From Chamaecyparis obtusa (Eukaryota > Streptophyta > Pinopsida > Cupressales > Cupressaceae): a stretch of DNA of 64,000 nt. Positions 34,332 through 44,289 of the stretch are shown piece after piece. The notes beneath the pieces are model-generated. The model searched no databases. It saw nothing but the letters and a program-made list of their open reading frames with translations, and was not told the DNA's origin. The DNA is taken from assembly GCA_027943335.1 (NCBI GenBank), contig BSBK01002088.1:248001-312000 (forward strand). The letters are read 5' to 3'. The translations under genes and the position numbers were made by a program. Positions within the stretch are counted from its first letter, which is position 1; every line of letters begins with the position of its first letter.

Positions 34332-35281
34332 AGTTTTTACTCTTATGAGAGGTGGTTGAAAATACTTTGTAAGAAAGGTTCTGAATACAAAACCTTATTT
34401 TCTAAAAGTGAGAGGATACTATATCTATGCATTTTGACCATTAACACAAAACATTGAAGGTCTCTTACTACTATTTTGCTATCTTTGTGTATGGAATGTG
34501 TTAGTTTTCTTATGTGTTTAAATTGCAAGGCTTTCTTAAATGCATTATTCACAAGGTGAATATAGGGGTTAAGCTTAAGTTTCTTTGAAGGAAAGAGTAA
34601 AATCTTAGGGGAGATCTCTGGGAATGACTAATCCATGTTTGAATTTGATGATAGTAGTAGGAATTAAAAGGATGGTATGTTAGGCATGTCATTTGAGTTT
34701 TAGGAAATTAGTTTTGATAGTTATATGTAGAGGTAGGGTTTGACTCTATCGCCCAAGTGGATAAGGCACTAGTTTCAGATCTATTTACACTGATTTGCCA
34801 CCATAAATTTAAATAACTATTTCATTTTACTTTATTTGTATAATCGCAAACCTAAATCATTCTGTGACAAGTTCATAGATATGCTTTGTAATGCTTTGTA
34901 GAAGCACTGAATGAGGTTAACCTTCCTTGAGTTCAACTCTAAATAGAAGAAGGATGAATATCCTTAAGCCATTGTTTTGTGTTGTTGCTTTCATGATTTC
35001 CATCATAATATTGTGTATCAGGATAATATGGGCCATACTTAGAGTTCTCTCATCTTATTGAGTTGAGTTTGGAAGTGAGGACAAAATAGTGAAGGAGCTA
35101 GTTCACAATTCAAAGCTCAGTCAAAATTGTGAATTGGAATAGGTACACCCGCTTGAGTATTCATACTCAAAGTGAAGAAGGTTTTCTAACCTTATTACCT
35201 TAGTGTTTACATCTTGCTAGATTATATCCATTGGGATTATAGGAGTATTTGATAATCTACAGATTTGAGCACTAACAAAAT

Positions 35282-35299
35282 TGGTGACTCTACTGGGGA
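35282..35299 (+). other. D primer binding site
   Basis: TGGTGACTCTACTGGGGA follows the LTR end by four bases. This is the Tat/Ogre-type primer site, matching G1 (3870-3887) at 15 of 18 positions. It separates the LTR, and so ORF-X, from gag. Confidence 0.85.
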
Positions 35300-35464
35300 T
35301 TCTTCTGAATAGCTTGCAATTGGTTAGTGCAAATCCTGTCTATTGTGTATTTGTAGACCCGTATAGAATAATTTCATTCTCGTGTAAAAGTGGGTGGTGA
35401 CCCTAAACTCTATGCTACCAGTTGCTAATTGTTGTAAACTTTGCTAAAATTGTCATGTTGTACC

Positions 35465-37905
35465 ATGAGTCGACCAAGATACACTAGGTCTTATTATAAG
35501 GATCACCCTGAAGATAATATGGGTGATGAGCTCCATACACCAAGTAGGAGACAATGGTCTAGAAGAGGTCAGCATACTGCTAGTTCCCAAGGCCCTTCTC
35601 GAGAAAGATCTCATGTCCCACTTCCTCATGAATCTTCATCCTCTTCTGATGATCCCGAACATGTCAAGAGGGTTACACCAAGTGTGCACATGCAATAAGA
35701 AGTAATCACAAAGGTCACAAAAGTAGGTTATTTCCCTGCAAGAGAAACTCTGGAACAACCAGAAGAAACCTCTGCTACTAAGACCACCTCCTATGATTCT
35801 GAGAAGTTGAGAGAAGAGGTGATTTCTTTAAGAAAAAAGGAGAGTGAACAATTGGCTGAGATTGCCAATAGGTTGAAAGCAAGGGAGCAACAAATCTATT
35901 ATTTGCTCATAGAGAGGTAGGAACTTCTCAAAAGAACCAAGAAAAATGAGACCCAAGTTATTGATTTAAACCAAGATGTTCAAGGTTTAAATAAGGACTT
36001 ATTTGGTGACATGAAATATTTGAGAAAGCAGGCTCAGGATAATAAACCTAAGCAAGGTGAATTTGAGGGAACAAGCCATGTCTTAATGCAATTGAATCCC
36101 TCTGAAATCCAAAGAAACAAGGAGATTATAACTACTCCCAAAGAAATCCATGATAAGGGAAAACAAAAATTGGTGGGTATAAATATTAATGAGCCCAAGA
36201 AAATTGTGGTTCCTCCTAATGTACAATCTCAAACAAGTATAGACTTGGAGAAGGCTAGGAAAGCAAAAGAAGAATTGGCTATTCAACTGGAGAAACTTGA
36301 GTTGGAGGCTACTACTGATGAAATGAAGAGGAAGATTGCCTTCCTACATGCTAACATGAACACATCCACTAGTACCTCTATCCCTATCACCATAGGAACA
36401 AATCCATTTAGTCAGCCCAATACTTCACTTCCAAATGCTCAAGCCTTTCACCTTGGACAAACTTTACCTGGACTAGTTCCTGATCAAGTTCCCCTTACAG
36501 CTAGTGGTACAGTGGGAACTATACCTTGTCAAAATGTTGCAACTACCCCTCTGAATCAACCAAATATCCAAAGAAGACTAGTTCATTTGGATCAATATAG
36601 GCCTCTATTTTTTATGGTATTCCTGGCCAACCTAATGCTGTCCCCAATGAAATCAAAAAGAAGATCCCTTTATTTACTGGGAATAATGTTATCACCTATG
36701 AAGAGCATCTAAAGCTTTTCATAGATAAGGTAAATTATTATGAGATTGAACATGAAGATGTCATAATGAAGCTCTTTGTTCAATCATTGATTGAAGATGC
36801 CAGGGATTGGTACAGGGGGCTACGTAAGAATAGTATTGCCTCTTGGAAAGAATTTGTCAGATGTTTTAAAGAGAAATATGTAGAACATGTGAACTCTAGC
36901 TACATGCTCAATGAGTTCAATAATATCAAGAAACATTACAATGAGAGCATGTCAAAGTTTAATAGCCAATTCCAAAAGGCTATGTATAAATTGTTCCAAG
37001 TATTGAGGCTAGATGATGTAGTCCGCATGATAAATTATTTCAATTCTATGGATGGTAAGATGTCTTACTTTTGAGAGACAAGAATCCCTGCACCCTTAGA
37101 GATGCTTTTAAGTTGGCCATAAACATTGAGAGTAACTGAAAGGCATCTAGCCAAATGTACAAAAGGGATGAAGGTAGACTATGGAAAGAAACTAGGCCAC
37201 AACCAGCAAGGCCATCCAAAGAGGAGGATAGAATGGACAAAGGACCTAGTAATAACAAAGACTTCCTAGCAAGGTTTGATAAAGGTGGTCAAAATTTTCA
37301 AGATACAAGGCTGCCTTATCAAAGGTAGGACAAAGCCCTTAATCTAAGAGATATGCCTTACAAAACAAACTGGAAAGATGGGAGGCCTACTCCTGATAAT
37401 AATGAACCCCAAAAAGGAAGGGATACACCAGATCCTTTGAAAAAGAATATAGCACATAATGTGGAGAATACCCCTTAGTGTGTGGCTTGTAATATGCCCC
37501 ACTCACCATTCCAGTGTGTTATTTCCCAGGCCTTGGGAGAACAGGCTAGTGATTCATATGCAGGAGATTATGAAGGATCTGAAAAGCCTACTATTAACAT
37601 GTTTACTACTAAACTAATGGAGGATCTTGAGTCCTCAGATGATGAATTTATTTGCCTTGATGTTGATCATAAGAGGAAGATTTTCTCTGACTATGAACAA
37701 CAAATATTTACTCAGTCTGATTAGGAAGAGTTTGATAATGATGACTATAAGACTCACATGGTAGAATCTGGGTCAGATGAAAGACAATGGAGAAAGCCCG
37801 GTGAAGAAGAAATCAAGAGTTTAACTGTGGCTACTATTACACAAGAAAAATCCTCATACAATTTGAGGAACAGAAAGGTGGATAATGAGTAGGGAGTTCC
37901 TAGAT
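35465..37905 (+). pseudogene. D gag
   Basis: The ATG at 35465 gives MSRPRYTRSYYKDHPEDNMG. An Arg/Ser-rich N-terminus follows. A first coiled coil (35800-36010) and a second (36240-36345, LEKARKAKEELAIQLEKLEL) precede a capsid domain (36655-37075, VIMKLFVQSLIEDARDWYRG, FKEKYVEHVNSSYMLNEF). A basic linker leads to the knuckle CVACNMPHSPFQC (37480-37518), spacing CX2CX3HX4C as in G1. An acidic tail and the YNLRNRKV segment lead into protease. Frameshifts lie near 36600-36760 and 37080-37480. Several TAG codons stand where G1 has Trp or Gln. It would build the particle; here it is a pseudogene. Confidence 0.85.
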
Positions 37906-38828
37906 TAGTGTTTGTCAAAAGTAATCCTCATGATAAGGACTCCCCAAAGCCCAATATTGTAAATAGTAAAGATGAAGGGTTTGAAGCTAAAAAGAAAAGG
38001 GAACAAGAAGTTACTGCCGACAAGGTGAAAAAGAAATTTGGTTGGCCAAAAGGTCACCCTGATGTTTGTACTGACTCCCCTACCTTTGATATGAGACATG
38101 CCTTGTCCCAAATGAAAGTTTCCATCCCTCTGCTTGAAATGTTGAAAATAGAAGAGCACAAAGCAGCAGCCCTGGCTCTCATAAGTGAGCAGAGAACTAC
38201 TCCTATTTTACAAGAAGAAGGGAAGTCCCTGGACAAGCCAATTGCAATTAATGACATCTCTGATGTATGTGTTGGGACTATTGTGACACAAGAACCCTCT
38301 TCTATAAATCCTTTCTATGTTACTTTGCTTGTAAATAATTTTTTGCTAAAAAACTGTATGATTGACTCTAGTGCTGCTACAATTGTAATGCCTTATCAAG
38401 TGATGAAGGAGTTAGGGTTACAAGTTGATACATCTAGTGGAAGGTGTTATGCTATGGACAATAGGGTAGTACCTATTGTAGGGAGCCTGATTGGAATTGA
38501 AGTGAAGATTGCTGCATTCCTAGAAGCCACATATAAAATGGATGTGGTTGTTGTTGATACAAAACCTCACTATGGCATGTTATTATCAAGACAATGGGCT
38601 GTAGTAGTGGGTGGAAATTTGCAACTAGATTTATCATATGCTACCATCCTAATAAATGGAACTGAGGTAAAGGTGTACAGGGAGCCCCATTCTTCAGTCA
38701 TGATTGAAGTGGTTGCTCTGGAGGATCTAAATTGTTTTGTAGATATTGACATGAGCAATTTTATGATTGAAGAAACAATACCTCAGTTAAAAAACATAGA
38801 TCCAATTGTGGATGAGTTAATTTTGTAG
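37906..38828 (+). pseudogene. D aspartic protease
   Basis: This is open for 306 codons. The active site reads CMIDSSAATIVMP where DSGA is expected, so Gly of the D-S/T-G triad is replaced by Ser and the enzyme is probably inactive. Flanking blocks are NPFYVTLLVNNFLLKN, VVVVDTKPHYGMLLSRQWAV and LQLDLSYATILINGTEVKVY. They align with the G1 protease, which keeps DSGA. A TAG at 38826 separates it from the following RNase H-like domain in the same frame. Confidence 0.85.
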
Positions 38829-39300
38829 CAAGATGGGCTCTGGAAAATGTTCTTTGATGGTGGATGCTCCAAGGAAGGATCAAGAGTTGGTGTGGTATTC
38901 ATTTCCCCATCAGGTATTACATTTAAATACTCTTTCTTGTTAACTTTTGAGTGTACAAATAACACTACTAAGTATGAGGCTCTAATACTGGGATTAGATG
39001 TGGCCATAAAACATGGTATTAAATCTTTAAAAGTTCATGGTGATTCCCAGTTGATAATAGCCCAAGTGAGATCTCAGTATGCTTCTAAAGATGAAAAGTT
39101 GAAACTATATAAACATGTTGTTTGGGATAGACTAGAGTTTTTTGATGCTTTCAATCTACTTTGGGTAGAATGATCCAATAATATCATGGAAAATTTTCTT
39201 GCAAATGTTGCCCTTAAGAGTGAAGACATAACCCTCACTGGTGTGTCTATGCCAGAGGTCAAATCTAGGCCTGCAGTTCCTGATAATGTATATAATTGGC
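38829..39300 (+). pseudogene. D second RNase H (archaeal type), upstream of RT
   Basis: An RNase H fold of the archaeal/plant-Tat type starts LWKMFFDGGCSKEGSRVGVV (Asp), then TTKYEALILGLDVAIKHGI (Glu) and LKVHGDSQLIIAQV (Asp). After a TGA at 39171 comes NNIMENFLANVAL, where the fourth acidic residue is not seen. The three leading catalytic residues are present. In Tat elements this extra domain normally lies between RNase H and integrase. In D it lies between protease and RT, in frame with the protease, and no second copy occurs before the integrase. F in the same window has the usual order. It may assist or replace the standard RNase H. Confidence 0.75.
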
Positions 39301-40376
39301 AAGTTTTTGAGGATGACTTAAATATCCTTAGGTTCCTTCAAGGCCTTGATCAATATGATGGTTAGCAAATAGATCTCAATGAGATATAATAGTGTGTTGA
39401 GGGAAAAGAATGCATCATGGGGAATGAGATAGTGCAATTGCCATCCAACCACATACCTAAAGGGTTAGTAGAATTGGAAGGAATGTTCAAAATAAATGAT
39501 GGTTTTTTGTCTCAAAAGTCTAACACTAAAATGGAGGACTTAGAGGAAATAAACTTGGGTTCAGAAAACTCCCCACAAATGGTATACATTGGTAAGAAAC
39601 TGAGCAAAGAGATTAGAGGAAACCTGATTAGACTTTTGAAAAAATACAAGCATGTATTTTCTTGGTCCTATGATGACCTCAAAGCTTATAGGGCTGACCT
39701 GTTTCAGCATGAAATTCCTCTAAAAGAGGAAACCAAGCCTTTTAGACCCATTAACCCTTAACCCATTAACCCTTTATTGGCTACCAAGATGCAAGTTGAG
39801 TTGACAAAACTGAGAGATGCTGGTATTATTGAACCAATTAGGCACTCAACTTGGGTTTTGAATCTTGTGCCAGTAAGGAAAAAGAATGGTGATATTAGGC
39901 TCTGTGTTGATTTTAGGAACCTGAATGTGGCTTCACATAAGGATAACTATGGATTGCCCAATATGGAGGCTATGCTGCATAGGGTGATCGGATGTGAACT
40001 CTTGTCAATGATGGATGGTTTCTGCAGGTATAATCAAGTGCTGGTCAAAGAATCAAAACAATTTAAGATAGCCTTCACAACCCCATGGGGAACATATGTA
40101 TATGTTTGCATGCCTTTTGGTCTGAAAAATGCTGGAGGAAAATTTCAGAGAGCCATGGATGTTGCATTTGAGGAGTTGATAAATGTTTTAATGGTTTTTT
40201 ATCAAGATGATCTCATTGCTTATTCCAAGAAAGCTGATGATCATTGTTCTCATTTGGAGAAGGTCATTCTTAAGGCCTTAGAATTTGGTGTGTCCTTGAA
40301 TCCCAAAAAGTGTCAGTTTGCTGTGACAGAGGGGAAGTTACTTGGACACAGTGTCAAAAGAAGGAATCAGGATTGA
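39301..40376 (+). pseudogene. D reverse transcriptase
   Basis: A pre-RT segment (YKHVFSWSYDDLKAYRADLF, 39640-39700) is followed by the RT core. The core has ELTKLRDAGIIEPIRHSTWV, VRKKNGDIRLCVDFRNLN, PFGLKNAGGKFQRAMD and the polymerase box FYQDDLIAYSKK (about 40195-40230), with both catalytic aspartates of the F/YxDD box present. GVSLNPKKCQFAVTEGKLLG follows. Stops are at 39363-39395 and 39759, and a one-base shift near 40360 moves the downstream frame. This is Ty3/gypsy RT of 5'-PR-RT-3' order. Confidence 0.9.
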
Positions 40377-40980
40377 TCCTGAAAGAGTAGAAGCAATTAA
40401 AAAGGTCCCTCCACCAAAGAACATAAAAGGTGTGTAGTCATTCTTAGGACAGATTAATTTTGTAAGAAGATTTATTGCTAATTTTGTAGAATTGGTCAAG
40501 CCCATAGTAAAGTTCCTAAAGAAGGAAGTGAAGTTTGAATGGAACCTTGAAGCTCAGCAAGCTTTTGTAAAATTCAAACAAGCAATTCAAGAGGCCCCAG
40601 TTTTGGTATCACCTGATTACTTGAAACCATTTTCTCTATTTTCTTTTGCATCTTTTCATACTATTGCAGCTATCTTTTTGCAAAAGGATCAAGAAGCATA
40701 TGAGCATCCTACAGCCTTTTTCAGCAAGTCATTACAATATGCTGAATTAAATTATGAACTAATGGAAAAGCAAGCCTATGCACTTGTGAAGGCAGTCAAA
40801 GCTTTCAGACCATATCTGGTTTGCGCAAAGGTTAGTGCTTATGTGCCTCATGCTACAGTAAAGGATATCTTAACATAGAGTGAAGTCACAGGAAAGAGGT
40901 GCAAATGGATAAACAAGATTCAAGAGTTTGACCTGGAGATTCATATTACCAAATTGGTGAGAGGATTGGGACTTGCTAAG
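40377..40980 (+). pseudogene. D RNase H (standard gypsy domain)
   Basis: After the frameshift come VKFLKKEVKFEWNLEAQQAF, FSFASFHTIAAIFLQKDQEA, YEHPTAFFSKSLQYAELNYE and EKQAYALVKAVKAFRPYLV. A TAG at 40876 precedes RCKWINKIQEFDLEI. The first catalytic Asp position of the D-E-D-D set reads FSFASF, where gypsy elements usually have a Asp-Ala-Ser segment, so the domain has likely lost its first carboxylate. The Glu position (ELNYELMEKQ) is retained. Confidence 0.82.
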
Positions 40981-42321
40981 TTAATGACTGAGGAAAATAT
41001 GGACCTTGTTCAAGTAAATAATGTTGCTGCTAACATTGATATGATTACTAGTATTGAAATGCAACCCTGGTACAAGGATGTTATATATTTTATTAAAAAT
41101 GCTAAATGTCCACTTGACTTGAATGATAATCAAAGGAGTCTGAGATTGCAAGCTCAGAGATATGTGTTGATCCAGGGTGATTTTTATTGGCAAGATAATG
41201 ATGGTATCTTACTCTTTTGTATGGATAAGCACCAATCGGAGAAAATGTTGAAGGAAATGCACTCTGGAATGTGTGGAGGACATCATTCTACTTGATCAAC
41301 AGCTCATAAAATATGAAGAGCAGGATACTATTGGCCTGTTTTGTTCAAAGACACTCATTCTTATGTGAGGAAATGTGAACCTTGTCAAAGGTTCTCTAAA
41401 AAATTAAAGTTCTCAGGTGCATTATTATTGAACCCTATTGTTGCAGAAGATCCTTTTGCAATGTGGGGTATGGATTTTATTGGAGAGTTCTCTAAGAAGT
41501 CTAGTGGGGGACATAGTCACATTTTGGTGGCTACTGATTATTTCACCAAATGGATTGAAGCCATTCGAACAAAAAGGGCCACTAGTGCTATTGTGATTGA
41601 GTTTCTGATGAACAACATAATTACTAGATTTGGTGTCCCTATTAAATTGGTTGTTGACAATGCTATGAGCTTTAGGTCATAGGAGATCACTGATTTTTTC
41701 TCAAAAATGGGCATAGTATTGTCTTACTCATCCCCTTATCATCCACAAGCCAATGGATAGGCTGAATCCAGCAACAAGAGTATTTTGCAGATTCTGAAGA
41801 AAACCCTGGAAAAGAATAAGAGAAGCTGGCATGTAAAATTAAAGTTAGCACTATGGGCTGATAGAATTTTTGAGAAGAGGGCTACTGGTAAGTCCCCTTT
41901 TGAGATGGTATATGGTGCTAAATCAAGATTGCTAGTAAATAACCTCCTTCCAATTTATAATTTTATTCAAGAAGAGGACATGGAAATTAGTGATCCACTG
42001 CAGGACAAAATGGTTCAGCTGATTGAATTAGATGAGATTAGGAGGGAAGGAAAAAAGGAAAATATGAAGTTGTAGGAGAAGATGAAATATCTTTTTGATA
42101 AGAGAGCAACTATGAGAAAATTCCAGCCTGGTGATATGGTTCTCCAATGGAATGCTAGGGCTGAAGATAAAGGGAAACACAAAAAAATTGAGTCTTTGTG
42201 GATGGGACCTTATATTGTTCATCAAACCCATGGTAAGGACTCATATTTCTTGCAAAAATTGGATGGTGAAGAGCAGGAATTGCCAGTGCATGGACAATTC
42301 CTAAAATTTTTCTTCAGTTAA
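40981..42321 (+). pseudogene. D integrase
   Basis: A tether (PWYKDVIYFIKN) precedes the HHCC zinc region, seen as MHSGMCGGHHST, YYWPVLFKDT and YVRKCEPCQRFSKK. The DDE core shows MWGMDFIGEF (Asp), KLVVDNAMSF (Asp), then QANG-stop-AESSNKSI (Glu). A GPY-type C-terminal module follows (SLWMGPYIVHQTHGKDSYFL), ending at TAA 42319-42321. It has four to five stops (41293, 41682, 41758, 42073), mostly TAG, and no frameshift. The catalytic triad is present. Confidence 0.9.
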
Positions 42322-42481
42322 TCCTTTTTCTATGCACAGTAGGTTTGTATATATGTATAGGTGTGTTTGTTTCTATTGTGTGTTTATTTCCTATTTTAGG
42401 TTAAGGTTTTGTGGTCTGCCTCCCAGAGATTCATGAATTCTTGCTGTGATTTTGTAGTCAAGCATCCTCAGATAGAGCCAC
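42322..42481 (+). other. D 3' untranslated spacer before 3' LTR
   Basis: This is 160 bases of T-rich DNA between the integrase stop and the 3' LTR. The bases next to the LTR are GATAGAGCCAC. No convincing polypurine tract is visible, which is unusual since one is needed for plus-strand priming. Confidence 0.5.
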
Positions 42482-44289
42482 TGTTGGGTATATTCTTGAT
42501 TTTCTAAGGTTTTTGTCCAAATGTTGGTTTAGCCCTCTGGTCTGTGAAGTTTTCCTAGGTACAGGTGTCGAAAGTTCTTCAAAAAATTATCATAGCCCAC
42601 TTCAAAACCCTAACCCTAGGTTTTTCTTTTGAAAATGTCAAATTCATGCAAAAGTCCTCATGATTAGCCCTTATTCTTCTATTTCATTGTTACCTTTTTA
42701 AGTCACTTAAGCTGATTAAATCATGCACGTGTTAAATGTTTTATGTTCGCTAAATCGAAAAAGGTCATAGCATGTCTCATATAGTATTCAGCAATTCAGC
42801 AAACAAGTCAATCTTATGCTAAGCGTCATTTTAGTCGCATGGTCTCTAAGTCTCCTGGTGAACACTTCAACCATTCAACGAACTAGAGAATGTGTTAAAA
42901 ATGCTAAGTGTTGTCTTTGTTCCTATAGTCTCCAAATATCTGGTAGTTATCAAAAAACATCTGGTGATTTGGTGAATGCATTATCTCTAGTTTGGGTATT
43001 CCTTGGCAGTTCTTTGCTTACACTCAGTGACTTGGCAACAATGGTTATCGCTCATTCTCTAAATCTAGCGGTTAAGAGAAAAATAACCTAGCAACTTGGT
43101 GAATACCATAGATCATTGTCAGAATCAATGGTTGTGGTTTAATCTCATATATTATTGGGTCCTACATGTTTCATTTGGCGAATGAGCGACTGTGTAAAGA
43201 CTTCTAAGTTTGGCAGCCCCGACAGTTTGGTATGAAGAATTTGGTGGAACGGGTTGTTTCAAGTGTTTGCTTGTTCTCAGAATAAATTAGTAAGAAGCTA
43301 AATGATTTAGTGATTCAACGAGTCATGTGGTCATGGGTTCTCTAAAAGGAAAAGGTAAAGGGCATAATCATTTGGAAAATGCATGAATAAAAGGGTCACC
43401 AAAGTTTTGAGTCTTCAGTCACTTAATCACGGATTGAAATACTCAGTGTTTAATATGATCTGGTGATTCAACAAACCCTTTGTTCACTGAATCTCGTAAT
43501 CAAATGACCAAGGATCAAATATTTCAGCAAATTGGTGACAACCATAGATCATCAACAAGATCAATAGTTCATTCAGAATCTTAGAGTAAAGATGATGGTA
43601 AGGTAAAGATTCAGTGATTTAGAGAGTAAAGGCTTCGCTAGTTCTCCAAGTAATTTAGTGGTTAAGTGATCCGTTAAGAAAATGTGTGAACCCTTTGTTC
43701 ACTGAACCTCCAAAAGATTTAACAATTAGCCGGGACATTAAGAGAATGTGAGATGGCTTTGGTCGTTGGTTTGCCAAATGATAACTGCAGTCAAGTGCTT
43801 GAAGGGTGTCACTGTGTTCACTAATTCATGAAAAGTATCATGAGTTAAGGATTGCATTTCGAGAACCCATGAAGGCTTTGGTCGCTAGTTCTCTAAATAT
43901 ATGCTAGGGTTAACATTGCATTCAGTGATCATGAGAAGTTTTCAGTCGTGGATTCCCTGAATCGGCCTAGTTGGAAAAGGTAATAAAATAAAAGAAAAGG
44001 GACCGTTGTGTGCATGGACAAAGTATAGTATCAAGCTAGAAAGTAAACTAATGAGCATCAACTAGCTCCATTTTGAAAACTGGTGACAGGTGAAATTGAA
44101 TGCGGGAGCAATTAAGGAGATTTACAATGATTGTGGTAGTTGTAAACACTTGATCTGCATTGATAAATAATTTAAGCTCCTTGTTTCCTATGTCCAAAAT
44201 CATTTGAAGAGAATTGTGTCATTCTGAAGTGATTTTTGAGAACCAAGTGAATCCATTTTGCAGAGATTGAAGATAATTTTGTAGCAAAG

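Larger units (their letters stand above)
28662..35277 (+). mobile_element. Gypsy element D: 5' LTR, giant (6616 bp), carrying ORF-X
   Basis: The LTR starts TGTTGGGTATATTC and ends GCACTAACA, with inverted termini TGTT..AACA. It aligns end to end with 42482-48982. A segment of about 115-118 bases here (about 30236-30353) is missing from the 3' copy. In order it has a telo-box (28785-28800), about 1.3 kb with CG-containing repeats, ORF-X (30588-34041), a TATA-like run (34320-34331) and 0.95 kb to the end. A count over one 290-base stretch inside ORF-X gives about 5% differences between the two LTRs, so D is not recent. LTRs of this size are far above the usual few hundred to 2 kb. Confidence 0.92.

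Noticed and set aside
34230..34457. Open stretch MSVCILVSSVGSFLAIPSLL after ORF-X, present in both D LTRs (also 47935-48162)
   Set aside because: Similar in both LTRs only because the LTRs are copies. No homologue is seen in G1 and the segment spans the TATA-like run.
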